DNA from: Lacticaseibacillus paracasei subsp. paracasei
GTDB lineage: Bacteria; Bacillota; Bacilli; Lactobacillales; Lactobacillaceae
DNA length: 64,000 bases
NCBI RefSeq assembly: GCF_000829035.1
Contig: NZ_AP012541.1
Coordinates: 1,116,001-1,180,000 of the forward strand
Direction: 5' to 3'
The stretch's first letter is position 1. Each line of letters opens with the position of its first letter. The notes beneath the pieces are model-generated. The model was not told the origin of the DNA. It ran no database searches and saw nothing but the letters and a program-made list of their open reading frames with translations. Positions 46,132 through 53,675 of the stretch are shown one piece after another. The position numbers and the translations under genes are program-made.

Positions 46132-46302
46132 ATGGACTCACAATATCCTAAACGCATCTTCCACATCATTAAAATTTGGCTGATGATAGCCTTAATCGCA
46201 CTGATATTGGGCTTATTGATTGGCTTTGCTCTTGGGGAAGGTAATCCGCTTAAGTTGTTCCTACCATCAACATGGGTGCACTTCTTTAAGTTTCTGCGTT
46301 AG
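46132..46302 (+). CDS. epuA: EpuA-family small membrane protein (labelled in databases as RNA polymerase 'beta-subunit-like')
   Basis: A 56-residue protein with a basic N-terminus (DSQYPKRIFHIIK), one membrane helix (IWLMIALIALILGLLIGFAL) and the short outer segment GEGNPLKLFLPSTWVHFFKF. The pattern 'G-x-GNP...F-x-PSTW' is the EpuA family hallmark. ATG 46132 follows AGGAGCGAGC; the stop lies 9 bases before yidD. Despite its common database label it has nothing of RNA polymerase. Linked to envelope functions by gene neighbourhood. Confidence 0.85.
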   Translation: MDSQYPKRIFHIIKIWLMIALIALILGLLIGFALGEGNPLKLFLPSTWVHFFKFLR

Positions 46303-46311
46303 GAGCGTTTC

Positions 46312-46617
46312 ATGAAACAGGTTCTGACATGGTTAGTGCGGGGCTACCAGCGCTTCATTTCCCCGTTGCTGCCGCCGAGCTGCCGATATTATCCGACATG
46401 CTCAACCTACATGATTCAGGCGTTGCAGAAACATGGCGCCATCAAAGGTTCCTTAATGGGGATTGCCCGGATTTTACGGTGCAACCCCTTTGTTAAAGGC
46501 GGGCTTGATCCAGTGCCAGCTTTTTTCACTTTGCGGCGTAATCCGCATCCCGAAAATGACTTGGATCTTAGTGACATTCAAAATCTCAATCATAAGCTAG
46601 GAGGCCGTCATGGCTAA
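46312..46617 (+). CDS. yidD: Membrane protein insertion efficiency factor YidD
   Basis: A 101-residue protein with an N-terminal amphipathic helix ([17 protein letters not shown]) and the conserved Cys-rich part [18 protein letters not shown] and [17 protein letters not shown]. It assists YidC-dependent insertion at the inner face of the membrane. ATG 46312 follows AGGAGCG. Its C-terminal tail extends to overlap the next gene by 8 bases. Confidence 0.95.
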
Positions 46618-46831
46618 GGAAAGAAATATCAAGGTCACACAGGCAGATGAAACTCGAAATGGTCATACAGTTTCGGTTTTAAAAATCGGTGACCGGGAGA
46701 TTGGCTTTATTGAACCGGACGGCACGCGATTTTCAGCATTTGTAGCTGGCTCGACTAAGCCTAACCGGTTCAAAACACTGGATGCCGCAGTTAATGCGTT
46801 GATTGCCGAATACCATTTACATCAAGGCTGA
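46610..46831 (+). CDS. DUF2969 family protein
   Basis: A 73-residue soluble protein: [33 protein letters not shown] and [18 protein letters not shown], a small beta-beta-alpha-type domain found only in Lactobacillales, usually between yidD and rodA. ATG 46610 follows AGGAGG in the end of yidD. Function unknown; the setting suggests a link to cell-wall elongation. Confidence 0.88.
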
Positions 46832-46993
46832 AACAACTCTGGCAGCGCGCATCGCAACATCCAGTGCTCCGTGATTTTAGAGGTAAATCGGTATTTGAAC
46901 GGTTTTATCATCAACGTTTAGCTAGTAAAGAATATGCTTTTGCGAAAATCGAAGGCATTTTAAGAACGAAACGTGAACCAACGCGCTTAGGCA

Positions 46994-47113
46994 AGAGCGT
47001 GAACTGGCACGTTCAGAAACCGGGACATAGGCGACCTTGAGACGACCTGTTGGGTTTTGACCCTTTAGTTTCAAGGCTGTTATGTGCACGTTTCTGCGTC
47101 AGTGAACGTGTTT
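46994..47113 (-). repeat. Palindromic repeat family 1, copy in front of rodA (inverted orientation)
   Basis: It begins AGAGCGTGAACTGGCACGTT and ends TGCGTCAGTGAACGTGTTT. Inner arms ACCTTGA...TCAAGG and outer arms pair across about 120 nt. The inner loop (GACGACCTGTTGGG and on) is less regular than in the other copies. Its last base touches the AAAGGAGGG ribosome binding site of rodA. The rest of the 297 bp gap (46832-46993) holds nothing I recognise. Confidence 0.7.
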
Positions 47114-47128
47114 AAAGGAGGGCAGCCC

Positions 47129-48334
47129 GTGGAGTCACACGAAATCAAATCAAACTCAGAGGGTGATCGGATTGATTATGGCATCATCCTGTCAGTCATG
47201 TTACTGGCTTTGATCGGGCTTGTGTCCATCTATCTGGCCACCGCTCATGATACTTCTACGCTACAGAATCCTGTTCGTGCCACGGTTATGCAGGCGGCGT
47301 GGTATGTGATTGGCGGTATCGGCATCTTCTTCGTTATGCGATTTGATGCGGAGCAGCTTTGGCGCATTGCCCCTTATTTATACGGGATTGGCATTTTTCT
47401 GATGATTGCGGTATTGATTTTTTATGACCGCAACACAGAAGCCAGTACAGGTGCGAAAAGCTGGTTTGCCCTTGGCCCGATCAGTTTTCAGCCGTCAGAA
47501 GTGATGAAACCTGCCTATATTTTGATGTTGAGTCGCGTTGTGACCCAACACAATGCTGCTTTTTCACATACCATTCAACACGATTGGCAGTTAATTGGCC
47601 GGATGGTTTTGTGGACATTACCGATAGCAGTCCTCATGAAATTTCAAAATGACTTTGGGACGACACTTGTTTTTCTGGCGATTTTCGCTGGTGTTACCTT
47701 GGTTGCCGGGATTAATTGGCGCATTCTCGTGCCGATTGCACTTGTGGCTGGCATTATCGGGACAGTTGGCATTCTGTTAGTGACGCAGACATGGGGTCGA
47801 TCTATTCTTGGTAGTATCGGCTTTAAAACATATCAATTTGCCCGAATTGATTCGTGGTTAAACCCTTCTGGTAGTACAACTGGCGACAGTTACCAGCTGT
47901 GGCAATCGATGAAGGCTATCGGTTCTGGTCAATTGACTGGGAAAGGGCCAATGCACATTGCAGTGCCTGTCCCAGTCCGAGAATCGGATATGATCTTTTC
48001 CGTGATTGGCGAAGCTTTCGGTTTTGTAGGTGCTGCGGTTTTGATTCTGTTATACTTTATGTTGATCTACCAAATGATTAGGGTCACGTTTGACACAAAA
48101 AATGAGTTTTATGCTTACATCTCGACTGGTGTCATCATGATGATCCTATTCCATGTATTTGAAAACATCGGCATGAACATCGGGTTACTACCATTGACGG
48201 GGATTCCGCTACCATTTATTTCACAAGGTGGTTCATTCTTGTTGGCTAATATGTTATCAGTCGGGATGGTCTTGTCGATGCGCTACCATCATACGAGCTA
48301 CATGTTCAGTCGCGACACAGAAGATTTTGAATAG
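47129..48334 (+). CDS. rodA: Rod-shape peptidoglycan polymerase RodA (SEDS family)
   Basis: A 401-residue SEDS glycosyltransferase of the elongasome with ten predicted membrane helices. Conserved parts are GAKSWFALGPISFQPSEVMK (about 123-142), KFQNDFGTTLVFLAI, RESDMIFSVIGEAFGFVGA and GIPLPFISQGGSFLLANM. GTG 47129 was chosen because AAAGGAGGG lies 7 bases before it; the open frame to 47084 runs through a palindromic repeat and is not coding. It follows the mbl-epuA-yidD-DUF2969 block. RodA rather than FtsW is inferred from gene order. Confidence 0.94.
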   Translation: MESHEIKSNSEGDRIDYGIILSVMLLALIGLVSIYLATAHDTSTLQNPVRATVMQAAWYVIGGIGIFFVMRFDAEQLWRIAPYLYGIGIFLMIAVLIFYDRNTEASTGAKSWFALGPISFQPSEVMKPAYILMLSRVVTQHNAAFSHTIQHDWQLIGRMVLWTLPIAVLMKFQNDFGTTLVFLAIFAGVTLVAGINWRILVPIALVAGIIGTVGILLVTQTWGRSILGSIGFKTYQFARIDSWLNPSGSTTGDSYQLWQSMKAIGSGQLTGKGPMHIAVPVPVRESDMIFSVIGEAFGFVGAAVLILLYFMLIYQMIRVTFDTKNEFYAYISTGVIMMILFHVFENIGMNIGLLPLTGIPLPFISQGGSFLLANMLSVGMVLSMRYHHTSYMFSRDTEDFE

Positions 48335-48345
48335 GGGAGAGCAAA

Positions 48346-48645
48346 ATGGCAACAACTTATTTTTGGCAAGATGAACTGGCTTCCGGGCAAATTCGTCTCG
48401 GCTTGACCCAAGAGGCTCAAGAAACGTTAGGCAAAATCAAGTATGTTGATTTGCCAACAATTGGCGCGAGCCTTACCACCGGCAAACCTTTTTTAAGTGT
48501 TGAAGCCGAAAAAGCCGTGTTAGATCTTGAGGCACCGTTAGCAGGAACAATTGTGGACGTGCATCAGGAATTGAGTGATAAACCAGCTTTGTTAGACGAA
48601 ACCGATCATAACCAAAACTGGGTTGTGACAGTTTCAACCAAATAG
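48346..48645 (+). CDS. GcvH-like lipoyl-domain protein
   Basis: A 99-residue single lipoyl domain: LGLTQEAQETLGKIKYVDLP, LSVEAEKAVLDLEAPLAGTI (with Lys56 at the lipoylation position of glycine-cleavage H proteins) and a short C-terminus. It is shorter than true GcvH (about 125), and no gcvT/gcvP genes are nearby. Such GcvH-like proteins in organisms without the cleavage system serve as lipoate carriers or as targets of macrodomain/sirtuin systems; that is family knowledge, not shown here. ATG 48346 follows GGGGAG 11 bases after rodA, so it is part of that operon. Confidence 0.85.
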   Translation: MATTYFWQDELASGQIRLGLTQEAQETLGKIKYVDLPTIGASLTTGKPFLSVEAEKAVLDLEAPLAGTIVDVHQELSDKPALLDETDHNQNWVVTVSTK

Positions 48646-48654
48646 CTAATCAAA

Positions 48655-48694
48655 AAGCCGACCCGCATTTTTAAAATGACGGTCGGCTTTTTGC
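48655..48694 (+). terminator. Terminator of the rodA-gcvH-like operon, interrupted at its T-tract by the IS
   Basis: AAAAAGCCGACC pairs with GGTCGGCTTTTT around a 17-base loop. The downstream bases CTTTTTGC (48687-48694) are exactly the target duplication of the insertion sequence that follows, so the element landed at the end of this terminator. Confidence 0.85.
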
Positions 48695-50156
48695 GGCTCT
48701 ACGTCAACTGGTGTTGAAGAATAAATTTATCATTTGAGGCGGTTCTCCATTTGGGGAGCCGTCTTTGTCATGTTATGCCGTGATTTGGTAGATTCGTTTG
48801 AAGAAGTTCAGCTGATTCTTGAAGCCAAAACAGGATCGTTTGAGTGACTTGATGAGGCGGTTAACCCCTTCGATCGGACCGTTGGAATAAGGGCTGGTGA
48901 CAGCGGCGAGAACAGCGACTTTGTGTCGCTTAAGCGTCGCGATCGTCATGTCCATTGCCGTACCGTTTGGCTCGTAAGTAGCTAACAGGTTTGCCAGTTC
49001 CGCGGGATGTTTCTTCACCATCAAAGCATCATGAAGCGCTAAGTAGGTCTCGTAGGTTTGCTTGAGCTTGGGCTCAGTATCAAGTGCGATATCGATGGCC
49101 TCCTGTTGCGTGACGTATTCATTCAAACCAAACAGGAACTGTTTGTGTTTAGCGTCAGGCGCAGTTTGATGAAAAAGCCGCCAGTTTGTCTTCATGATCT
49201 TATAAGGACGGCTGTGTTTGTCATCAAGCTGTTTGAGCGCTTGGACGCGTACCTGATCAAGGGCACGAGCCGCAAGTTGAATGATATGGAACCGATCAAT
49301 GACGACTTGGGCCTTGGGGAAAACCTCATGAATAATCGTCTGATAAGCTGCGTTCATGTCCATGGTGACCGTCTGGACCCGAGTGCGTTCAGCGAGTGAA
49401 TAATGAGCGATGAAAAAGTTTTTAATCGTGCGGTTGAATCGATCACCAAGCAAGGCAATTAGACGATGTGAATCGGCATCAAGACAGATAAACGACATCA
49501 TGCCATGAGTGGAACGGAACTCATCAAAGCAGAGTCGCGTGGGTAGCCGGCGAGCCGGTCGGAGTTTGAGATTTTGGTCAATGATCCGTTGAACCGAGGA
49601 AGCTGAGATTCCGATAATACGGGCGATGGTTTTGACTGGCAACCGTTCATGCGCTAACTTCATGATTCGCTCTGTCATGTGAGTGGCGATCGTGTGGTTG
49701 GGTTGCACGAGTGGCGTCTTGGCACTGACTGTGTGGTAACAGTTATGACAGCGCCATCGTTGCTTGTGCAAGTCAATGACTGTCGGCATTTCAACCCCAT
49801 TGAGGACGCGCACGTGGGCCGTATAAAACCCGTTAGGGTGCAAGGCCTCAAAGCCACACAGTGGGCACCGGGTTAACCGGTAAGTCAGCTCGGCATCAAT
49901 CACATGATACTGGCGGCGACGTACCCCGTTGCCGCGATATTCATGACGAACAAAGGCAACTTTGATATTATGGTCTGGTATTCCAAGGACGGACAGTGTA
50001 GGATCGTATTGGGACATTTACTCATAACCTCGCTTGCTTTTGGTTTCGACGCTAACAAGCATAGCATGGACACTGAGTAGGTGTCTTTTTGCGTTATCCA
50101 AAAAGGGCCTACACGTTCAGTGTTGATTATTTCTCAACACCAGAAAGTGTAGACCC
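48695..50156 (-). mobile_element. ISL3-family insertion sequence, complete (1462 bp)
   Basis: Terminal inverted repeats begin GGCTCTACGTCAACTGGTGT on the left and, on the other strand, GGGTCTACACTTTCTGGTGT on the right. About 22 of 32 bases agree, with the block CTGGTGTTGA identical. The flanks carry a perfect 8-bp duplication CTTTTTGC (48687-48694 and 50157-50164), the size usual for ISL3. The single transposase gene is intact. A hairpin (GGCGGTTCTCC / GGGGAGCCGTC) at 48738-48762 lies behind the transposase. Confidence 0.93.
48773..50017 (-). CDS. tnp: ISL3-family transposase
   Basis: A 414-residue DDE transposase. The N-terminal zinc-ribbon has CPLCG (near 56) and RCHNCYH (near 92). A helix-turn-helix (AHERLPVKTIARIIGISASS and following) leads to the catalytic domain with LCFDEFRS, VTMDMNAAYQTII and VVIDRFHIIQLA, the ISL3 pattern. 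The C-terminal SNGPIEGVNRLIKSLKRSCF contains the last catalytic Glu. It starts at ATG 50017 with a poor ribosome site. Full length with no frameshift, so probably active. Confidence 0.95.
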   Translation of the reverse strand: MSQYDPTLSVLGIPDHNIKVAFVRHEYRGNGVRRRQYHVIDAELTYRLTRCPLCGFEALHPNGFYTAHVRVLNGVEMPTVIDLHKQRWRCHNCYHTVSAKTPLVQPNHTIATHMTERIMKLAHERLPVKTIARIIGISASSVQRIIDQNLKLRPARRLPTRLCFDEFRSTHGMMSFICLDADSHRLIALLGDRFNRTIKNFFIAHYSLAERTRVQTVTMDMNAAYQTIIHEVFPKAQVVIDRFHIIQLAARALDQVRVQALKQLDDKHSRPYKIMKTNWRLFHQTAPDAKHKQFLFGLNEYVTQQEAIDIALDTEPKLKQTYETYLALHDALMVKKHPAELANLLATYEPNGTAMDMTIATLKRHKVAVLAAVTSPYSNGPIEGVNRLIKSLKRSCFGFKNQLNFFKRIYQITA

Positions 50157-50189
50157 CTTTTTGCATGGCACATTGTGATTTAGCGCGGC

Positions 50190-51314
50190 TTATTCGAAGA
50201 AGCGCTTGGCAATTTCTTGATAAATTTTGATCGCCGTTGTGTAACTGTTCAGGTCGATGTGTTCATTCACTTGATGACTGAAGTGGTTATCACCGGGGCC
50301 ATAGACAATCACATCAAAATGGTTAGTTGATTTGATGAACTCGGAAGCATCGGTTCCTCCAAACGCAACGGCTAATTCAGCTGGTTTACCAGTTACCGCC
50401 GCGATGGCAGCATTTGCCGAAGTTACCAAGTGGCCTGTTTTATCGGAGTGAACCGGCAGAAAACGGTGCAATACTTTCAACGTGAGTTTCGCATTGGTCG
50501 TGGCGTTGACATGTGCCACTAAGTCTTCAAGCATTTTCACAACCAGCTCAATATTGGCCGATGGGGTCGGGCGAAGATTGCCACGAAGGAAAGCGTGGGC
50601 TGGAATGGTGTTGACTTGGTCGCCGCCATTGATGACCGTGATTGAATGTCGAAATGGGCCGAGATCCGGGTCAGCAGGCGCCTTGTCAAAGGTGTGGTGT
50701 TCCAGTGCGGCAAAAGTTGTTAGACCATCGATGGCATTGACGCCTTTTTCAGGCCTAGAACTATGGACAGAGACGCCTTCACTGTCAATCTCGTAATTCA
50801 CGGTGCCAGCATGTGCGTATTTTAAGATTTTAGTGGTGGGTTCACCAACAACTAAGCCAGCGAGATCATCGGCATAGCCTTGCTCTGTCAGCAAACGTGC
50901 GCCCATCGCACCGTATTCTTCGCCTACCGTTGCAATCAAGCGAATCGGATGAGTGAACCCGGATTGTTTGAGGGCGATCAGGGCCAGCACCATGGCGGCC
51001 AGACCGCTTTTCATATCATCGGTGCCACGACCATACATGACATTGTTAACGATTTTGCCGGAAAAAGGTGGATACGTCCAGGCTGACTCGTCTCCAGGAC
51101 TCACAACGTCTTCGTGGCCAGTGAAACCGAGAACGCGATCACCATGGTTTAATTCGGCAATTAAATTCACGCGGTCTTCTGTGTAGGGGATCAGCTTGGT
51201 AGGAATATCGGCAGCCTCAAGTTCGGCTTGCAGCAATTTGGCGACGGCGAGCTCGTTGCCATTTACAGAATTGATTTGAATCAGCTTTTGGAGCAGGGCA
51301 ATTGGTTCTGTCAT
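50190..51314 (-). CDS. M20-family metallopeptidase, ArgE/DapE-type deacylase
   Basis: A 374-residue dizinc amidohydrolase. Zinc and catalytic motifs are GFTGHEDVVSPGD (His and catalytic Asp), YGRGTDDMKSGLAAM (bridging Asp), VGEEYGAMGA (catalytic Glu pair) and VVGEPTT. The dimerisation lid domain is at about 175-285, and a late His is in GDNHFSHQVNE. ATG 51314 follows AAAGGATGG; the upstream extension to 51380 is not used. Family members cleave N-succinyl-diaminopimelate or N-acetylornithine. As lactobacilli of this group usually use Lys-type cell wall, the true substrate is open. Confidence 0.88.
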   Translation of the reverse strand: MTEPIALLQKLIQINSVNGNELAVAKLLQAELEAADIPTKLIPYTEDRVNLIAELNHGDRVLGFTGHEDVVSPGDESAWTYPPFSGKIVNNVMYGRGTDDMKSGLAAMVLALIALKQSGFTHPIRLIATVGEEYGAMGARLLTEQGYADDLAGLVVGEPTTKILKYAHAGTVNYEIDSEGVSVHSSRPEKGVNAIDGLTTFAALEHHTFDKAPADPDLGPFRHSITVINGGDQVNTIPAHAFLRGNLRPTPSANIELVVKMLEDLVAHVNATTNAKLTLKVLHRFLPVHSDKTGHLVTSANAAIAAVTGKPAELAVAFGGTDASEFIKSTNHFDVIVYGPGDNHFSHQVNEHIDLNSYTTAIKIYQEIAKRFFE

Positions 51315-51471
51315 GATTGCACCATCCTTTGTCGCGACAGTCAGCTGTTGCAGACTTTGTGCGCGAGTTTTGTTGAGCACAGCTTACACTCTTTTTGATT
51401 TAAAATTCAATGATTGACAAGTTAAAAAATTGTGATAAGCTCACTTGTACAAACTTGAAATTGATTGTAAA

Positions 51472-51735
51472 CGGACTGAGTGAGTAGTTACCGCGAGGCA
51501 GTACAGAAAACCTGATGAGCTGAGAGCAGGGTCGCTAGCGGAAATGAAGATGGCTTGGCACACGCGGCACACCGAGCAAATTGCGAGGCTGTGATGGTTG
51601 ACACCCATTATCCTGCACCCGGATGAATTCGTCCGCTGAGTGGATCACGTTTTGTGTGGTCAATTAGAATGGTACCGTGGGCCAGAGCTCACTTCTAACA
51701 AAGATTGATAATTTGTTAGAAGTGAGTTTTTTTTC
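51472..51735 (+). promoter_or_regulatory. T-box riboswitch 1 (probably methionine) with terminator
   Basis: Stem I starts around GAGTGAGTAG. The apical part has TACAGAAAACCTGA...GAGAGCAGGG, and the specifier side reads GAAGATGGCT, giving ATG (Met) as the likely specifier. The universal T-box AATGGTACCG lies at 51668-51677. The terminator has CTCACTTCTAACAAA (51688-51702) pairing with TTTGTTAGAAGTGAG (51712-51726), then eight T. Uncharged tRNA-Met should open it to express the metQ behind. A TTGACA at 51414-51419 may be part of the promoter. The rest of the leader, up to 51924, holds nothing recognised. Confidence 0.9.
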
Positions 51736-51924
51736 GGTCTTCTTGTATCAATGGCAAGTTTATGCGCCTCGGACTGCAGGCCGACGCACTTATTTTAGAG
51801 AGCGCGAGTCAGCTCGGTAAGAAACCGAAGCATCAATAGGCGGGGACGTGATAGCCGTATTTTGGCCACTAGGAAACTTATGCGTAGATTGATGGGTTGG
51901 CGAACGTATTTAGGAGGAGAAGAC

Positions 51925-52755
51925 ATGAAACGGTTTTGGAAAATTTTGACAACCATTTTTGTTTTAGGATTAGTCTTGGTTGGGTGCGGTAAAAGTAGCA
52001 GCAGTTCGTCCAGTAGTCAAAAGCAAACGACGGTGAAGATCGGGGTCGTTGGTGCGGATAATCGCGTCTTGCAAGCAGTTGCTAAAAAGGTTAAAAAAGA
52101 GGGCATTACGATCAAGATCGTACAGTTCTCGGATTACAATCAGCCTAACACCGCCTTGCGCGATCATGATATTGATTTGAACCTGTTTCAGCATCAGTAT
52201 TTCCTGAATAACTGGAACAAAACCCACAAGGCTGATCTAGTCAGCATCGGGCAGACCATCATTGCACCACTAGCGATCTATTCCAAAAAAATCACTAAAA
52301 TTAGCCAGATCAAGAAAGGTGACACCATCGCACTTCCTAACGATCCGACTAACGAAGGCCGCGCATTACAGTTACTTGAAACTGCTGGTTTAATCAAACT
52401 GAACAAAAAGGTTGCCTTGCCAACCACGCGAGACGTGACCGAAAACAAATTGGATCTTCAGTTGAAGGCCGTTGATGCTGCCCAGACAGCAAGTTCCTTA
52501 CCAGACGTGGCCGCTTCCGTCGTCAACTCTGGCGTTGCACACGATGCCAAACTGGATCCCAAGAAGGCTGTTTATACTGAAAAAGTCGACAAGCAAAGCC
52601 AACCATGGATTAACGTTTTCGTTGCAAACAAGAAAGATAAAAATAATGCTACTTACAAGAAGATCGTCAAAGCATACCGAACAAAAGACATCGCTGACTT
52701 GATTGAGAAACTTTATCATGGCAGTGAAGTTCCAGCTTGGACGCAGAAATTTTAA
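51925..52755 (+). CDS. metQ1: Methionine-binding lipoprotein MetQ, solo copy
   Basis: A 276-residue NlpA-family substrate-binding lipoprotein. The signal peptide ends in lipobox LVLVGC with Cys21, then a Ser-rich linker. The binding domain has VKIGVVGADNRVLQAVAKK, DYNQPNTALRDHDIDLNLFQ, HQYFLNNWNK and ALPNDPTNEGRALQLLE, all standard for MetQ. ATG 51925 follows AGGAGG. No ATPase or permease follows it, so it must work with the MetNI encoded 1.8 kb downstream. Alternatively it binds a related ligand such as Met sulfoxide or a peptide. Confidence 0.92.
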   Translation: MKRFWKILTTIFVLGLVLVGCGKSSSSSSSSQKQTTVKIGVVGADNRVLQAVAKKVKKEGITIKIVQFSDYNQPNTALRDHDIDLNLFQHQYFLNNWNKTHKADLVSIGQTIIAPLAIYSKKITKISQIKKGDTIALPNDPTNEGRALQLLETAGLIKLNKKVALPTTRDVTENKLDLQLKAVDAAQTASSLPDVAASVVNSGVAHDAKLDPKKAVYTEKVDKQSQPWINVFVANKKDKNNATYKKIVKAYRTKDIADLIEKLYHGSEVPAWTQKF

Positions 52756-52831
52756 TGGTGAGTTGAGAAAGTTGGTATATAAGTAAGCAATGTTGAGGGT
52801 AATCCGAGTTGAATTCTAGGATAGAAAGCAG

Positions 52832-53005
52832 AGAGTTGGCGGAGCGGAGAGGGGGCTCAGCCGTGAAATTGTTGTTGGCGGTTTACCGCCTACAACAAGG
52901 CCAGACTTTGAAATCGCGCGGGCTTTGCGTGAGTTCAAAGCTGTGCCCACAGCTCTAGCTTCGCGGTCGCCAGCCCTCCTCGCCGCGTAGCCAGCTCGGA
53001 CTACG
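52832..53005 (+). repeat. Palindromic repeat family 2, diverged copy
   Basis: It opens GTTGGCGGAGCGGAGAGGGG and ends near GCGTAGCCAGCTCGGACTAC. It shares the layout of copy Q: GGGGGCTCAGCCGTG (Q: GGGGGCCCAGCTGTG), GACTTTGAAATC (Q: GACTTCGAAACC) and CTCTAGCTTCGCGGTCGCCA (Q: CTCTAGCTACGCGTCGCCAC). Inside is a separate hairpin, TTGTTG..GGCGGT/ACCGCC..CAACAA. Same family, older copy. Confidence 0.6.
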
Positions 53006-53056
53006 GGAGATGCTTTACTGGAATAAAACTGAAGAAAAAGTATCAGTCGCATTGCG

Positions 53057-53178
53057 AAAACGCGTTCGCAGCCGCAGAAACCTGCACATAAGGACCTCAA
53101 GCCTAAATGGCCAAGGCCCAGCCATTTAGGCTTGAGGCCACTTATGCTCCGGTTTCTGAACGCGGCTGCTAACGCTCT
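53057..53178 (+). repeat. Palindromic repeat family 1, full copy
   Basis: Left arm AAACGCGTTCGCAGCCGCAG then AAACCTGCACATAAGGACC. Inner stem CTCAAGCCTAAATGG with CCATTTAGGCTTGAG. Right arm GCCACTTATGCTCCGGTTTC then TGAACGCGGCTGCTAACGCT. The outer arm GCAGCCGC pairs with GCGGCTGC here, while other copies have different but equally paired bases at that place. Confidence 0.8.
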
Positions 53179-53183
53179 GATTT

Positions 53184-53303
53184 AAACGCGTTCACCAGCC
53201 CAGAAACCTGCGTATAAGGACCACAAGTGCAATGGTCAAAGCCCCGGCCATCACACTTGTGGCCACTTATACTCCGGTTTCTAACCGGGCTGGTTCACGC
53301 TCT
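53184..53303 (+). repeat. Palindromic repeat family 1, full copy in tandem
   Basis: Left arm AAACGCGTTCACCAGCCCAG then AAACCTGCGTATAAGGACC. Inner stem ACAAGTGCAATGG with CCATCACACTTGT. Right arm GCCACTTATACTCCGGTTTC then TAACCGGGCTGGTTCACGCT. It starts 6 bases after the previous copy, in the same orientation, and ends just before the promoter of T-box 2. Confidence 0.8.
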
Positions 53304-53315
53304 GAGTACTTTATC

Positions 53316-53345
53316 TTGACATTTTACCTAATCATCGTCTAAAAT
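53316..53345 (+). promoter_or_regulatory. Promoter of the metQ-metN-metI unit
   Basis: TTGACA 53316-53321, spacing 18, TAAAAT 53340-53345. It lies about 25-30 bases ahead of the T-box stem I. Confidence 0.7.
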
Positions 53346-53371
53346 CGATTTAATTCATTTCGGGAAACGAA

Positions 53372-53617
53372 TGACGTGAGTGAGTAGATCTAATCAGACT
53401 GTACAGAAAACCTGGGTAGCTGAGAGCAGGGTAGTTAATTGGATCGAAGATGGCTCATTGATCGGCATCGCTGAGCAGTGGTTAAGCGATGATGGCTGGC
53501 GGCCTTTAATCCGCACACAGGTGATTGCCTGTTATTGAGGACGCGATGGCGTCGAATTAGAATGGTACCGCGAGCTAGGCTCGCTTCTAAAACTTGTTTT
53601 TAGAGGCGAGCCTTTTT
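53372..53617 (+). promoter_or_regulatory. T-box riboswitch 2 (probably methionine) with terminator
   Basis: Stem I arms GATCTAAT and ATTGGATC flank the specifier loop, whose two sides are TGAGTA and GAAGATGG, again with ATG available as Met specifier. The apical region TACAGAAAACCTGGGTAGCT and GAGAGCAGGG is as in T-box 1. T-box AATGGTACCG is at 53561-53570. The terminator has GCTCGCTTCTAAAA pairing with TTTTAGAGGCGAGC, then TTTTT, ending near 53615. It should control metQ2-metN-metI. Confidence 0.9.
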
Positions 53618-53675
53618 GAATGCTTTCATCGCTTGCACACATCATTTGTTTACCTGAACGAGGAGGAGAAAGTTC

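Noticed and set aside
50085..50092. Alternative right end of the IS at the inner CTTTTTGC
   Set aside because: The sequence before it does not match the left inverted repeat, whereas the end at 50156 does, including the block CTGGTGTTGA.
52816..53100. 94-codon frame on the minus strand across the repeat block
   Set aside because: It runs through structured repeats and has no start site; the coding look comes from the palindromic GC-rich sequence.
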